Source of the DNA: Gordonia spumicola
Lineage (GTDB): Bacteria; Actinomycetota; Actinomycetes; Mycobacteriales; Mycobacteriaceae
Assembly (NCBI RefSeq): GCF_009932475.1
Contig: NZ_BJOV01000005.1
Span: 248,001-312,000, forward strand
Length of the DNA stretch: 64,000 nt
Direction: 5' to 3'
In this document: one piece after another, positions 42,772 to 52,184 of the stretch
How the letters are laid out: every line of letters starts with the position of its first letter
How positions within the stretch are numbered: the stretch's first letter is position 1
The notes under the pieces: model-generated
The model's database searches: none
Told to the model about the DNA's origin: nothing
What the model saw: the letters and a program-made list of their open reading frames with translations, nothing else
Made by a program: the position numbers and the translations under genes

Positions 42772-45700
42772 TCATCGTGACGTTGGTGCCGTATACAACG
42801 AAGTTGTGGTGGAAATCATAGAATCCCCGGCATTCCAGAGGTTCCGGTAGCGGCCGTTCGCCCGCAGCAGCGTGTCGTGGTCGCCGTACTCGACGATCCG
42901 ACCGTCCTCGACGACGGCGATCGCGTCGGCGCGCGCCGCGGTGGCGAGCCGATGCGCGACGATGACCGTCGTCCGTCGGTCGGCGAGCGCCGCGCCCGCG
43001 GCGAGCACCCGCGCCTCGGTCGCCTGATCGAGCGTCGCGGTCGCCTCGTCGAGCAGGATCACATCGGGTTCGACGAGTTCCGCACGGGCCAACGCGATCA
43101 ACTGCCGTTGGCCCGACGACAGACTGCGGCCGCGTTCGGTGACGGCGAACTCCATGCCGCCCGGCAGTCCGGCGATCATCGACGCCGCCCCGACCCGCCG
43201 GGCGGCGTCGGCGATCTCGGCGCGCGTCGCGTCCGGGCGACCGTAGGCGACGTTCTCGGCGACGGTTCCGGCGAACAGGTGCGGCTCCTGCGGGACGACG
43301 CCCAGTCGCGAGCGGTACCTGCGCAGATTCAGCTCGCGCACGTCGGCGTCGTCGACCCGCACACTGCCCGACGTCGGGTCGTAGAAGCGGGCGAGCAGTT
43401 TCACCACCGTCGACTTGCCCGCTCCCGTCGCGCCGACGAGGGCGAGCGAGGCTCCGGCCGGGATGTGCAGGTTCACGTCGGTCAGCGCATTGCGCGTCGC
43501 GCCTCGGTAGGCGAAGTCCACCGCGTCGAAGCGGACGTCGCCGTTGAACTCGACAGGTCCGGTGTCGTCGACGTCGGAGATCGACGACGGCGTGGTCACG
43601 AGGTCCCGGATGCGGCGCAGTCCCACCGAGGCCTGCTGGTAGCCGTCGAACACCTGGGTGAGCTGCTGGACGGGGCCGAACAGCATCGCCAGGTACAGGA
43701 CGAACGCGACGAGGGTTCCGGGATGCAGGGCCCCGGACGCGATCTGGTGCGCGCCGACGCCGACCGCGACGGCCGTGGCGATGTCCGCGCAGAAGGTGAT
43801 GAACGGGAAGTACGACGCGACGGCGCGCTGGGACGTCATGCGCGCGGCGTACCAGGTGTCCGAGCGGGCCCCGAACCGGGCGACGGCCTCCTGCGTGCGT
43901 CGGTATCCGCGCGTGGTGGACAGTCCGGCGATGTTCTCCTGGAAGTCGGCGTTGACCGTGGAGATCAATTCCCGGGCCCGGGTGTACGACGCCGACGATA
44001 TGCGCCGGAAGACGACCGTCGCGGCGATCAGCACCGGGAAGATCGGCAGCACCGCCACCCCGACGCGCCAGTCGGTGATCAGCAGGGCGGCGAGCACTCC
44101 GCCGAGCGTCATGACCGACACGATGGCCGACGACAGTCCGGTCTGCAGGAATCCGGACAGCGCGTCGACGTCCGTCGTCATGCGGGTCATGATCCGCCCG
44201 GACAACTCCCGCTCGTAGTAGTCGAGCCCGAGGCGTTGCAGGTGCGCGTAGCTGCGGACGCGCAGCGTGAACAGGACGCGTTCGCCCGCGCGGGCGGCCA
44301 GGATCGTGTTGACACGCGACGCCGCCCACGAGACGGCGACCAGCCCGAGGCCGATGAGGGTGACGGTGACGATCACGTCGGTCCCGTCCGCGGCCAGCAC
44401 GCGTTTGGCGAGGGTCGGGAACACCAGCCCGACGAGAGTGTCGACGCTGATCGCGGCGATCACCACCGCGATCAGTGCGCGCACCGGCCGGACGATCTGC
44501 CGCAGACCGAAGCCGGGCGTCTCGGCGCGCGCACGCTCGACGTCGACGCGCGGCTCCTCCGTGGCGGGCGGCAACGCGGCGAGCGATTGAGCGAGTCGGT
44601 CGGACACGGCCATCGCTCCGAGCGCACTGCCGCGATCGGTCGTGTCGGTCCCGGGCCACAGGTCGTCGACCGTGGGTTCGGGTGCGGGGCCGTCGGCGTC
44701 GGCCGCGGCCATCAGCCTGGTGAACTCGGGACTGCGGGCGGTCAATTCGGCGACGGTCCCGACGTCGACGATCTGCCCCTCGGACAGCACCGCGACGCGG
44801 TCGGCGATCGCGAGCGTCGACGAGCGGTGCGCCAGGACGAGCATCGTCGACCGCTGACCACGGAGACGACGGAGGATGCGGGCCTCGGTCGCGGCGTCCA
44901 CGGCGGACGTCGCGTCGTCGAGCACCAGTATCGGGGTGCCGGAATGCAGGGCCCTGGCGAGGGCCACACGCTGGCGCTGGCCGCCCGACAGGGTGAGTCC
45001 GCGTTCGCCGACGCGGGTGGCGTAACCGTCGTCGAAGGCTTCGGCGAAATCGGCCGCCGCGGCCCGCGCGGCCGCCGGGACGCCGTCGTGGTCGCCGTCG
45101 AGCGCGATGTTGGCGGCGATCGAGTCGGAGTAGAGGAACGGTTCGTCGTCGACGGTGGCGACGGCCGAGTGGAGCACGTCGGGTGCGAGGTCGGCGACGT
45201 CCACGGCCGATCCGGCCCCGACGAGCCGCACCGTCCCCGACTGCGGCCGGTACGTCCCGGTCAGCAGGTCGGCGAGCGTCGACTTCCCCGACCCCGGCCC
45301 GCCGACGACGGCGACGCATTCGCCCGGCGCGATCGTCAGGGACAGGCCGTCCAAGACGGTGCGGTGCTCGTGCGCGAACGTGACGTCGTCGAAGGCCACC
45401 GACAGGTCTCCGTCGGGCAGTGCCGCGCCCGCGCCGTACGCCGGGTCGCGCGGATGATCGATGACGTCGAAGACGCGCGTGGCCGACGACGCCGCGATCT
45501 GCGCGTTGACCACCAGATTCGTGAGGACGCGGGCCAAACCCGTCATGGTCGCGAGATAGGTGGAGAAGGCGAGGAACGTTCCGGGGGTGATGTCGCCGCG
45601 GGCGGTGAGCCATCCGCCGATGCCGATCACCAGGACCATCCCGATCTGGGGGATCGACGTCATCGTCGGTGTGAACCAGGCCGACAGGCGCGCGGCCCGC

Positions 45701-46404
45701 AGCTTCTCCCGATACAGGCGCGTGCAGAGTTCGGCGAGCCGGTCGGTGGTCCTGTCCTCCTGACCGAACCCCTTCACCACGCGGACCCCGGTCACGGTCT
45801 CCTCCACATGGGCCGCGACGTCGGCCGCGGCCTGTTGCGCAGACCAGGTGGCGGCGAACATCCGCTTGCGGCTGACGTAGACGAGCAGCACCAGCAGGGG
45901 GATGGTCCCGACGGCGACGACGGTCAGCAGCGGAGACAGGAACGCCATGACGCCGAAGGCGAGGACCACCTGGACCGCGCCGCCCAAGGCGAGCGGCGTC
46001 ATCGCGAGCAGGCCCTGGACGACCTGGAGGTCGCTGATCGACCGGGACACGATCTGTCCGGTGCGGATGTCGTCGCGTGACCGGCCGTCCAGGTGGAGCA
46101 GGGTGTCGAGGATGCGTCGACGCAGACGGTCCTGCACACCGGCGGCGACGGCGCCTGCCGTCATGCGCCTGCCGAACTGGCACAGGTAGCGAACGAAGGC
46201 CGCGGCGACGAGCATCCCTACCACGGCCCCGAGGGTGATCCGCGGCGCGTCCGCGGCGTGTGTCGCGATGTCCATCGCCGCCTTGACGAGGAGCGGAGCC
46301 GTCAGGTCGACCGCGACCGCGCCGAGCGTGACGCCGATCGTCGCGGCGGCGAGGCCGCGCCGCCGGAGGCACTCGGCCGCCAGCGACGCGATCCAGCCTT
46401 TCAG
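42772..46404 (-). CDS. Fused double ABC exporter (Rv0194-like), probable CTG start
   Basis: The frame reads as two half-exporters in one chain (TM-NBD-TM-NBD), 1210 residues from CTG 46404. NBD1 has Walker [10 protein letters not shown], signature LSGGQRQR and Walker [10 protein letters not shown], with Asp at the catalytic Glu position. NBD2 has GATGAGKST, a changed signature LSSGQRQL and a normal LDEATA. The 43 codons before ATG 46275 continue the coding frame and supply TM1, but contain no ATG, GTG or TTG. CTG 46404 overlaps the EcsC-like stop as CTGA with GGAGG at 6-base spacing. Such proteins export drugs or lipids. Confidence 0.88.
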   Translation of the reverse strand: MKGWIASLAAECLRRRGLAAATIGVTLGAVAVDLTAPLLVKAAMDIATHAADAPRITLGAVVGMLVAAAFVRYLCQFGRRMTAGAVAAGVQDRLRRRILDTLLHLDGRSRDDIRTGQIVSRSISDLQVVQGLLAMTPLALGGAVQVVLAFGVMAFLSPLLTVVAVGTIPLLVLLVYVSRKRMFAATWSAQQAAADVAAHVEETVTGVRVVKGFGQEDRTTDRLAELCTRLYREKLRAARLSAWFTPTMTSIPQIGMVLVIGIGGWLTARGDITPGTFLAFSTYLATMTGLARVLTNLVVNAQIAASSATRVFDVIDHPRDPAYGAGAALPDGDLSVAFDDVTFAHEHRTVLDGLSLTIAPGECVAVVGGPGSGKSTLADLLTGTYRPQSGTVRLVGAGSAVDVADLAPDVLHSAVATVDDEPFLYSDSIAANIALDGDHDGVPAAARAAAADFAEAFDDGYATRVGERGLTLSGGQRQRVALARALHSGTPILVLDDATSAVDAATEARILRRLRGQRSTMLVLAHRSSTLAIADRVAVLSEGQIVDVGTVAELTARSPEFTRLMAAADADGPAPEPTVDDLWPGTDTTDRGSALGAMAVSDRLAQSLAALPPATEEPRVDVERARAETPGFGLRQIVRPVRALIAVVIAAISVDTLVGLVFPTLAKRVLAADGTDVIVTVTLIGLGLVAVSWAASRVNTILAARAGERVLFTLRVRSYAHLQRLGLDYYERELSGRIMTRMTTDVDALSGFLQTGLSSAIVSVMTLGGVLAALLITDWRVGVAVLPIFPVLIAATVVFRRISSASYTRARELISTVNADFQENIAGLSTTRGYRRTQEAVARFGARSDTWYAARMTSQRAVASYFPFITFCADIATAVAVGVGAHQIASGALHPGTLVAFVLYLAMLFGPVQQLTQVFDGYQQASVGLRRIRDLVTTPSSISDVDDTGPVEFNGDVRFDAVDFAYRGATRNALTDVNLHIPAGASLALVGATGAGKSTVVKLLARFYDPTSGSVRVDDADVRELNLRRYRSRLGVVPQEPHLFAGTVAENVAYGRPDATRAEIADAARRVGAASMIAGLPGGMEFAVTERGRSLSSGQRQLIALARAELVEPDVILLDEATATLDQATEARVLAAGAALADRRTTVIVAHRLATAARADAIAVVEDGRIVEYGDHDTLLRANGRYRNLWNAGDSMISTTTSLYTAPTSR

Positions 46405-47192
46405 TTCGCGCCTCCGGGGCGGGGCAGCGCGGGAGCGACGAGGCTGCCGTCGACGACGCCGCCGTCGTGCCAGCGGACCGGCGGCGGCCCGAATGCCGCG
46501 CGCGCGTTGCGCACGACCGCCGAACCGAGCGCGCGGTTGCCCAGCCCGCCGATCACGGCGCCGATGCCGCCGGGCAGCACCTTGCCGAACATCACCGGGG
46601 CCTTGCCGAGGGTGAACTTCTTGACGAAGCGGTTGGTGAGCGCCTTGTTGATGGTCGCGAGGTTCACCCCGGGGATGCCGGGGATGTTCAGACTCGTGAT
46701 CGCGGTGGTGCCGCGGGCGCCGAGCGCCTTCCCGATCACCGCGGTGCCCTCTTCGCCGAGCGCCACGCCGAGGACGAGGATCCGCCTGCGGTCGGTGTCC
46801 GCGGGACTGATGCCGTAGACCTCCGCGATCGCCAACGCCAGGAGGGCGGACGCCTCGATGAAGAACACCGTCTCAGCCGACATCGCGCCGATGGCGGTGA
46901 CGGTGCCGACGCCGGGTATGGCGGCGGTCGCGCCGACCGCGCCGCCCGACGCGGTGACGGTGGTGAGGTAGTGCTTCTCCAGGCGGGCGACGATCTGCGC
47001 CGGAGTCTCGTCGGGATGCCTGCGGCGGATGCTCGCCACGTACTTCGTGACGGCGGGCCGCTGGAGTCGCTGGGCCTTGTCGACGAGGGTGCTCAGGACC
47101 ACGCCGGACGACTTGTGGGAGCCGTCGACGACGGCGGGGTCGGCAGCGGCGGGGAGCGCGGGCGGGGGAGTGGACTTCTTCTTACCGATCAC
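46401..47192 (-). CDS. EcsC family protein
   Basis: The 263-residue protein has the EcsC pattern: KHYLTTVTASGGAVGATAAIPGVGT with a Gly/Ala-rich amphipathic hairpin, ETVFFIEASALLALAIAEVYGI, and ILVLGVALGEEG. EcsC was named from the B. subtilis Ecs ABC transporter operon, and here too it is directly coupled to an ABC exporter (CTGA overlap), so it may assist it. GTG 47192 has AAGGAGA upstream. It is divergent from the MFS pump gene. Confidence 0.83.
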   Translation of the reverse strand: MIGKKKSTPPPALPAAADPAVVDGSHKSSGVVLSTLVDKAQRLQRPAVTKYVASIRRRHPDETPAQIVARLEKHYLTTVTASGGAVGATAAIPGVGTVTAIGAMSAETVFFIEASALLALAIAEVYGISPADTDRRRILVLGVALGEEGTAVIGKALGARGTTAITSLNIPGIPGVNLATINKALTNRFVKKFTLGKAPVMFGKVLPGGIGAVIGGLGNRALGSAVVRNARAAFGPPPVRWHDGGVVDGSLVAPALPRPGGAN

Positions 47193-47390
47193 GTCGTGTC
47201 TCCTTGACTCTGCGGCTCGGCTCTCATCGACGCCGAACTGTCGTTGCGCGGCGCGTGGCGCGCCGGCGGCTCGGTGGCAGAACCACCTTCGTTCAACCAT
47301 GTCCATCCGCCATTATTCCCGGCCGATGAGTGTCGGTGAACGGTGATAACCTTCACTGCTGTTCAGCTCAACCGACGCGGGGAGTCAGCT

Positions 47391-48878
47391 ATGTCAGTTC
47401 CGGGAGCATCGGGGTTCAAGCCGGTCACCGATCGGCCGTGGGCGGCGCTCATAGCGCTGTGCATCGGCTTCTTCATGATCCTCGTCGACATGTCGATCGT
47501 GGCCGTCGCGCAGCCCCAGATCAAGGAGGCGCTGGACGCCAGCGTCAGCGGAATCGTGTGGGTGACCAGCGCATACCTGCTGACCTATGCGGTCCCGCTG
47601 CTGATCGCGGGCCGTCTCGGCGACAAGATCGGGCCGAAGAAGGTGTACCAGGCGGGTCTGCTCGTCTTCACCCTCGCGAGCCTGTGGTGTGGCCTGTCCG
47701 GTTCGATCGGTGAACTGATCGTCGCGCGTGGCGTCCAGGGACTCGGCGCCGCGCTCATCACGCCGCAGACGATGGCGTTGATCACGCGGATCTTCCCGCC
47801 GGAGCGACGCGGTGCGGCGATGGGCGTCTGGGGCACGGTCGCCGGTGTCGCGACCCTCGTCGGCCCTTTGTTGGGCGGCGTGCTCACCGACTCGTTCGGC
47901 TGGGAGTGGATCTTCTTCGTCAACCTGCCGGTCGGCCTGATCGGCCTCGTCCTCGCGCAGATGCTCGTGCCCGACGTCGAGACGCACGACCACAAGTTCG
48001 ACTGGATCGGAGTGGTCCTGTCGGCGATCGGTCTGACGGCCGTCGTGTTCGGCATCCAGGAGGGAGAGAGCTACGACTGGGACGCATGGATCTGGGGTCT
48101 CATCGGGGGCGGCGTCGTGTTCCTCGTCCTGTTCGTCGTGTGGCAGGCGAAGGCGCGCACCGAGCCGCTCGTCCCGCTGAGCCTCTTCCGGAACCGCAAC
48201 TTCACGCTGTCGAACATCGGCATCATGTCGATGGGCTTCGCGGTGTCCGGGTCGATGATCCCGATCATGTTCTATCTGCAGCTCGTCGGCGGCATGTCGC
48301 CGACCAGGTCGGCGCTGGTCATGGTGCCGATGGCGGTCATGACGGGTGTCCTGGCCCCGATCGTCGGACGCATCCTCGACCGCGTCCACCCGAGCGTCGT
48401 CATCGCGACCGGACTGCTCGGCTACGCGGTCGCGACCGCGTGGGCCGGGTTCGTGTTCCATCCGGACACCCCCGTGTGGCTGCTGATCCTGCCGACGCTG
48501 CTCATGGGCGTGTCGAGCGCGGGCATCTGGGCTCCGCTCGCCGCCACCGCGACGCGCGACCTCCCGTGGCATCAGGCCGGAGCGGGAGCGGGCGTCTACA
48601 ACACCACTCGCGTGGTCGGTTCGGTGATCGGTTCGTCGGCGATCGGTGCGCTGATGATCTCGCGACTGGCCGCCAAGTTCCCCGGCCAGGACGTCGACCA
48701 TGCGGGTACGGGAGTCCTCCCCGAGATGGTCAAGCCGGGGTTCGCCGACGCGATGGGCGAGTCCATCTACCTGGCCGCGGGCATGCTGCTCATCGGCTTC
48801 GTGGCGACCCTGTTCCTCAAGCGGCCCGCCCATCAGGGTGCGCCCGCCGCGGCTCCGGCCGAGGACGCGCTGACTTAG
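47391..48878 (+). CDS. MFS drug efflux transporter, DHA2 (14-TM) family
   Basis: The 495-residue protein has about 14 helices: FFMILVDMSIVAVAQPQIKEA (motif D1), LAGRLGDKIGPKKVY-type motif A (here IAGRLGDKIGPKKVY), VARGVQGLGAALITPQTMAL and GPLLGGVLTDSFGWEWIF (motif C). It matches the position of Rv1250. ATG 47391 is preferred. An imperfect dyad GTGAACGGTGATAACCTTCAC at 47336 crosses the leader and could be an operator. The gene ends in a 4-bp overlap with the convergent TetR gene. Confidence 0.9.
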   Translation: MSVPGASGFKPVTDRPWAALIALCIGFFMILVDMSIVAVAQPQIKEALDASVSGIVWVTSAYLLTYAVPLLIAGRLGDKIGPKKVYQAGLLVFTLASLWCGLSGSIGELIVARGVQGLGAALITPQTMALITRIFPPERRGAAMGVWGTVAGVATLVGPLLGGVLTDSFGWEWIFFVNLPVGLIGLVLAQMLVPDVETHDHKFDWIGVVLSAIGLTAVVFGIQEGESYDWDAWIWGLIGGGVVFLVLFVVWQAKARTEPLVPLSLFRNRNFTLSNIGIMSMGFAVSGSMIPIMFYLQLVGGMSPTRSALVMVPMAVMTGVLAPIVGRILDRVHPSVVIATGLLGYAVATAWAGFVFHPDTPVWLLILPTLLMGVSSAGIWAPLAATATRDLPWHQAGAGAGVYNTTRVVGSVIGSSAIGALMISRLAAKFPGQDVDHAGTGVLPEMVKPGFADAMGESIYLAAGMLLIGFVATLFLKRPAHQGAPAAAPAEDALT

Positions 48879-49549
48879 CCTCGACCCCGGCTCACACGTA
48901 CCTCGATGGCGTCGACGAGCAGACCGAACGCGACGTCGAACTGGTCCTGTCGGTCGACAGCGGGCAGATGTTCCGCCACGGACGCGAGGTGAGGGAAGCG
49001 GTCGGCGTCGACCGACTGGTACTCGTGCGTCCACGCGCGTCGGTCGCCTTCGGCGTCGGCCGCGGGCAGTGTCGACACCGACGCCTCGAGGGCCGCGTAC
49101 GCCAGGGCCACGTCGACGAGCGCACGGTAGTAGGAGGCCGCCTCGGCGCCGTCGAGACCGGCCGCGAGGAGCGCCCCGATGACGATGTCGGCCCCCGCGA
49201 ACTCGGCGTCGCTGCGCGCCGTCCGCCCCGCGACGACGGTCGCGACCCGCGGATGCCGCCGGAAGGTGTTCCGAACGCTGAAGCTCAACGCCCGCAGGGA
49301 CATGCGCCAGTCGTCGGACGGTTCGACGGCGTCGACGGCCTGTTGAAGCAGGCGGTCGGCCAGCGCGAGGATCAGGTCGTCCTTGTTGCGGAAGTGGCGC
49401 AGGAACGCGGTGTGGTCGACGCCGAGCGCGCGGCCGAGGCTGCGGAAGGTGAGAGCGTCCGACCCGTCGGCGTCCATGATCTCGAGGGCGGCGTCGATGA
49501 CGCGTTCGCGGGTCAGGCGCTGTCGCGGGGCGTCGGAGGTGGAGGGCAC
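48875..49549 (-). CDS. TetR family transcriptional regulator
   Basis: The 224-residue protein has a clear TetR domain (RVIDAALEIMDADGSDALTF, RSLGRALGVDHTAFLRHFRNKDD) and a C-terminal domain of the TetR_C type with WRMSLRALSFSVRNTFRRHP. GTG 49549 gives the right N-terminal length. Its 3' end overlaps the MFS gene by 4 bp, and its start is divergent from the hydrolase gene, with a strong palindrome between. It could control both neighbours. Confidence 0.86.
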   Translation of the reverse strand: MPSTSDAPRQRLTRERVIDAALEIMDADGSDALTFRSLGRALGVDHTAFLRHFRNKDDLILALADRLLQQAVDAVEPSDDWRMSLRALSFSVRNTFRRHPRVATVVAGRTARSDAEFAGADIVIGALLAAGLDGAEAASYYRALVDVALAYAALEASVSTLPAADAEGDRRAWTHEYQSVDADRFPHLASVAEHLPAVDRQDQFDVAFGLLVDAIEVRVSRGRG

Positions 49550-49591
49550 AAGCTGAAATCCTACGGTGTCGCCGATTCGCGGGCCCGATGT

Positions 49592-49614
49592 CACCAGTGT
49601 TGACAACGCTGGTG
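49592..49614. promoter_or_regulatory. 23-bp palindrome (CACCAGYGTTG-A-CAACGCTGGTG) with a -35 element
   Basis: The arms CACCAGTGTTG (49592-49602) and CAACGCTGGTG (49604-49614) pair at 10 of 11 positions around base A49603. TTGACA (49600-49605) in its centre can be the -35 of the hydrolase promoter, so binding of the divergent TetR here should block it. Confidence 0.75.
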
Positions 49615-49667
49615 TCGCACTGGTCTGATCATCACTGATCCAGCCGGAACTCGTCTCAGGAGTCACT

Positions 49668-50837
49668 GTGAACACACGCTTGCGCCTCGCCGTCGGAGCG
49701 GTCGGCCTCGTCGCCGCATTGGGCCTCACCAGCGCGCCCGCGGGGGCGTCGCCGGAGCCGGAGTCGTTGCCCGTCCTGCCGCACGTGATCTTCTACAAGA
49801 CCACCACGATGGCGCCGTCGGCGAACCCCGTCGAGCTGCCCCGCGTGCCGGGCAGGGTGTCGGCGTCGTACCGCTTCGCGGGCGAGCAGCGGAACTTCGA
49901 CGACTACCTGCGTCGTGCGTCGGCCCGCGGTCTGGTCGTCCTGCACCACGGCAAGATCCTCGACGAGCGCTACTTCTCCGGCTACACGATGAACAGCCAT
50001 TTCAACTCCTGGTCGGTCGGCAAGTCGATCACCTCCACCGCCGTCGGCATCGCCGTCGGACGAGGCCTCATCAGGTCGGTCGACGACCCGATCACCAGGT
50101 ACCTGCCCGAGCTCAAGGGGTCCGGCTACAACGGCGTCCCGATCAAGCACATCCTGCAGATGTCGTCGGGCCAGCGGTACGACGAGTCGACGTACACCGA
50201 TCCGACCCAGGGCGCCACCGGCACGACCATCCGGATGGTCCTCGGTCAGCCGCTCATCGATCAGGCTCGCGAATCGGTCCGCGTGAGGCCGTCGGGTGAG
50301 AAGTTCAACTACGCGTCCATCGACACTTTTGTGCTCGGTCGCCTGGTCAGCAAGGTGACCGGCCAGCAGCTCACCCGCTTCGTTCAGGACAACATCTGGA
50401 AGCCCGCGGGCATGAAGAACCCGACACCCGTCGGTGAGGACTACTACGGTTCGACGATCGCCTACGCCTCCTACCACGCGACCACGCGCGACTTCGCCCG
50501 GTTCGGGCAGTTGTTCATGAACGACGGCGTGGTGCGCGGCCGTCAGGTGGTGCCCTCGGCTTGGGTCCGCGAGGCGACGACCCCGCAGTCGTCGCAGGTC
50601 AGGCCCGGTGCGCTGTACCCGCATTCGGTGTACGGATACGGCTACCAGTGGTGGATCGGCGACGGCGACCGCGGCGACTTCATGGCTGTCGGCATCCTCG
50701 GCCAGTACGTCTACGTGTCCCCGCGCGACCACGTCGTGATCGCGCAGAACAGCGAGGACATGACCGACGACGCGCACCAGGAAGAGGCCCTGCACGCGTT
50801 CCGCGCCGTCACCGATCGGATCACCGGCCGCGCCTGA
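49668..50837 (+). CDS. Secreted serine hydrolase, beta-lactamase/NylB class
   Basis: The 389-residue protein has a cleavable signal peptide (LRLAVGAVGLVAALGLTSAPAGA) and a penicillin-binding-like fold: SVGK (SxxK) in HFNSWSVGKSITSTAV, Y-x-S/N motif in FNYASIDTF and a GYQWWIGDG region before the third motif. This is the 6-aminohexanoate-dimer hydrolase/esterase group rather than a true beta-lactamase. GTG 49668 is preceded by CTCAGGAG. It is monocistronic and probably repressed by the divergent TetR. The substrate (ester or amide) is unknown. Confidence 0.85.
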   Translation: MNTRLRLAVGAVGLVAALGLTSAPAGASPEPESLPVLPHVIFYKTTTMAPSANPVELPRVPGRVSASYRFAGEQRNFDDYLRRASARGLVVLHHGKILDERYFSGYTMNSHFNSWSVGKSITSTAVGIAVGRGLIRSVDDPITRYLPELKGSGYNGVPIKHILQMSSGQRYDESTYTDPTQGATGTTIRMVLGQPLIDQARESVRVRPSGEKFNYASIDTFVLGRLVSKVTGQQLTRFVQDNIWKPAGMKNPTPVGEDYYGSTIAYASYHATTRDFARFGQLFMNDGVVRGRQVVPSAWVREATTPQSSQVRPGALYPHSVYGYGYQWWIGDGDRGDFMAVGILGQYVYVSPRDHVVIAQNSEDMTDDAHQEEALHAFRAVTDRITGRA

Positions 50838-50936
50838 CAGCGTGCCGGAATCCGGAATTGTCGTAGGCCGCTCGTAGTATCTCAGTCGAACCGTTTCGCC
50901 ACGGGTGGTTCGCCGAGGTCATGAGAGGAGGTCGCG

Positions 50937-52184
50937 ATGAGTCAGCCGATGTACGAGATGGAGCCGCTCTTCGAGCTCGATCTCCCCGAGCCGAAGCCGA
51001 AGCCCGTCCGCAAGCGTCGCGCCAAGGCCGCGACGCCCGCCCCGGCCGCCGATCGGGAGGTCACCTTCCTGCACACCGCCGACTGGCAGCTCGGGATGAC
51101 CCGGCGCTTCCTCACCGGTGAGGCCCAGCACACCTACGCGGCTGCCCGCGACGCCGCGGTGGTCCGGATCGGCGAGATCGCGGCCGAGACCGGCGCGGAG
51201 TTCGTCGTCGTGTGCGGCGACGTGTTCGACGACCCGCGCGTGTCGACCCGCGTGATCCGCCGCACCCTCGACGCGCTCGGCGACTACCCGGTCCCCGTCT
51301 ACCTGCTGCCGGGCAATCACGACCCGCTCGACGCGACCAGCGTGTACACGTCGGCGGAGTTCGTCGCGGCCAAACCGGACGATGTGCATGTCCTCGACAA
51401 GCCCGGAGTGCTGCGTGTGCGTGACGGCGTCAGCATCGTGGCGGCGCCGTGGCACACCAAGCATCCGTCGACCGACCTGGTCGGCGACCAGCTGGCCGCG
51501 CTCGGGCCGTCCGACGACATCCGGATCGTCGTGGGTCACGGCGGCATGGACTCGCTCAGCCCCAACCCCGACCCGTCGATCGTGGTGTCGGCCGGTGTCG
51601 ACGCGGCGGTCGACGCGCTCGTCGACTATGTGGCCCTGGGCGACAGGCATTCGACGACGAGCGTCGGCGACACCGGGCGCGTCTGGTACTCCGGCGCCCC
51701 CGAGGTGACCGCGTTCGACAACGTCGAGACCGCACCGGGCAATGTCCTGCAGGTCTCCCTCCGGCGGGGCGGGCAGCGGTCGATCGACGTGCAGTCCCAT
51801 CGCGTCGGACAGTGGGCGTTCCGCACCCTCACCCAGGACGTGAACTCGGCGGCCGACGTCGAACGGCTCCGGGCGACGCTGTCGGCGATCGTCGACAAAC
51901 CCCACACCGTGGTGCAGCTGGCACTCGTCGGCACGCTGACGGTCGCCGAGAACGTCCTGCTCGAGGAACTCCTCGACGAGTTCGGCGACCGTCTCGCGGC
52001 CCTGACGCGGTGGGAGCGCGAACATGATCTGACGATCGTCTCGGGCGACATCGACCTCGCCGATCTCGACCTCCAGGGATACGCCGCGGACGCCGCGGCC
52101 GAGATCGTCGAACGGTCGGCGGACGATCCGGATGCGCGCGCCGCGCTGTCGTTGTTGCTGCGCCTGGCGGGGACAGTGTCGTGA
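50937..52184 (+). CDS. SbcD/Mre11-like metallophosphoesterase (Rv1277-like)
   Basis: The 415-residue protein opens with about 40 charged residues, then the phosphoesterase motifs: HTADWQLG (the usual D-x-H reads D-W-Q), VVCGDVFDD, LPGNHDP, VVGHGGMD and ALGDRHS. It is followed by a capping domain. With the coupled AAA protein it forms an SbcCD-like pair in the style of Rv1277-Rv1278, expected to process DNA ends. ATG 50937 has AGAGGAGG. The stop overlaps the next start as GTGA. Confidence 0.87.
   Translation: MSQPMYEMEPLFELDLPEPKPKPVRKRRAKAATPAPAADREVTFLHTADWQLGMTRRFLTGEAQHTYAAARDAAVVRIGEIAAETGAEFVVVCGDVFDDPRVSTRVIRRTLDALGDYPVPVYLLPGNHDPLDATSVYTSAEFVAAKPDDVHVLDKPGVLRVRDGVSIVAAPWHTKHPSTDLVGDQLAALGPSDDIRIVVGHGGMDSLSPNPDPSIVVSAGVDAAVDALVDYVALGDRHSTTSVGDTGRVWYSGAPEVTAFDNVETAPGNVLQVSLRRGGQRSIDVQSHRVGQWAFRTLTQDVNSAADVERLRATLSAIVDKPHTVVQLALVGTLTVAENVLLEELLDEFGDRLAALTRWEREHDLTIVSGDIDLADLDLQGYAADAAAEIVERSADDPDARAALSLLLRLAGTVS

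Noticed and set aside
38976..42821. Very long open frame on the plus strand opposite kgd
   Set aside because: High-GC codon bias leaves antisense frames open; the frame is rich in repeated Val/Arg/Asp/Gly without domain motifs, while kgd on the other strand matches its family along its whole length.
42877..46080. Long plus-strand frame opposite the fused ABC exporter
   Set aside because: The same antisense effect; the minus-strand frame has complete ABC motifs twice.
42734..46372. Alternative minus-strand frame with ATG at 46372 overlapping the ABC exporter
   Set aside because: It is shifted relative to the exporter frame and gives Arg-rich sequence with no motif; the exporter N-terminus lies in the other frame.
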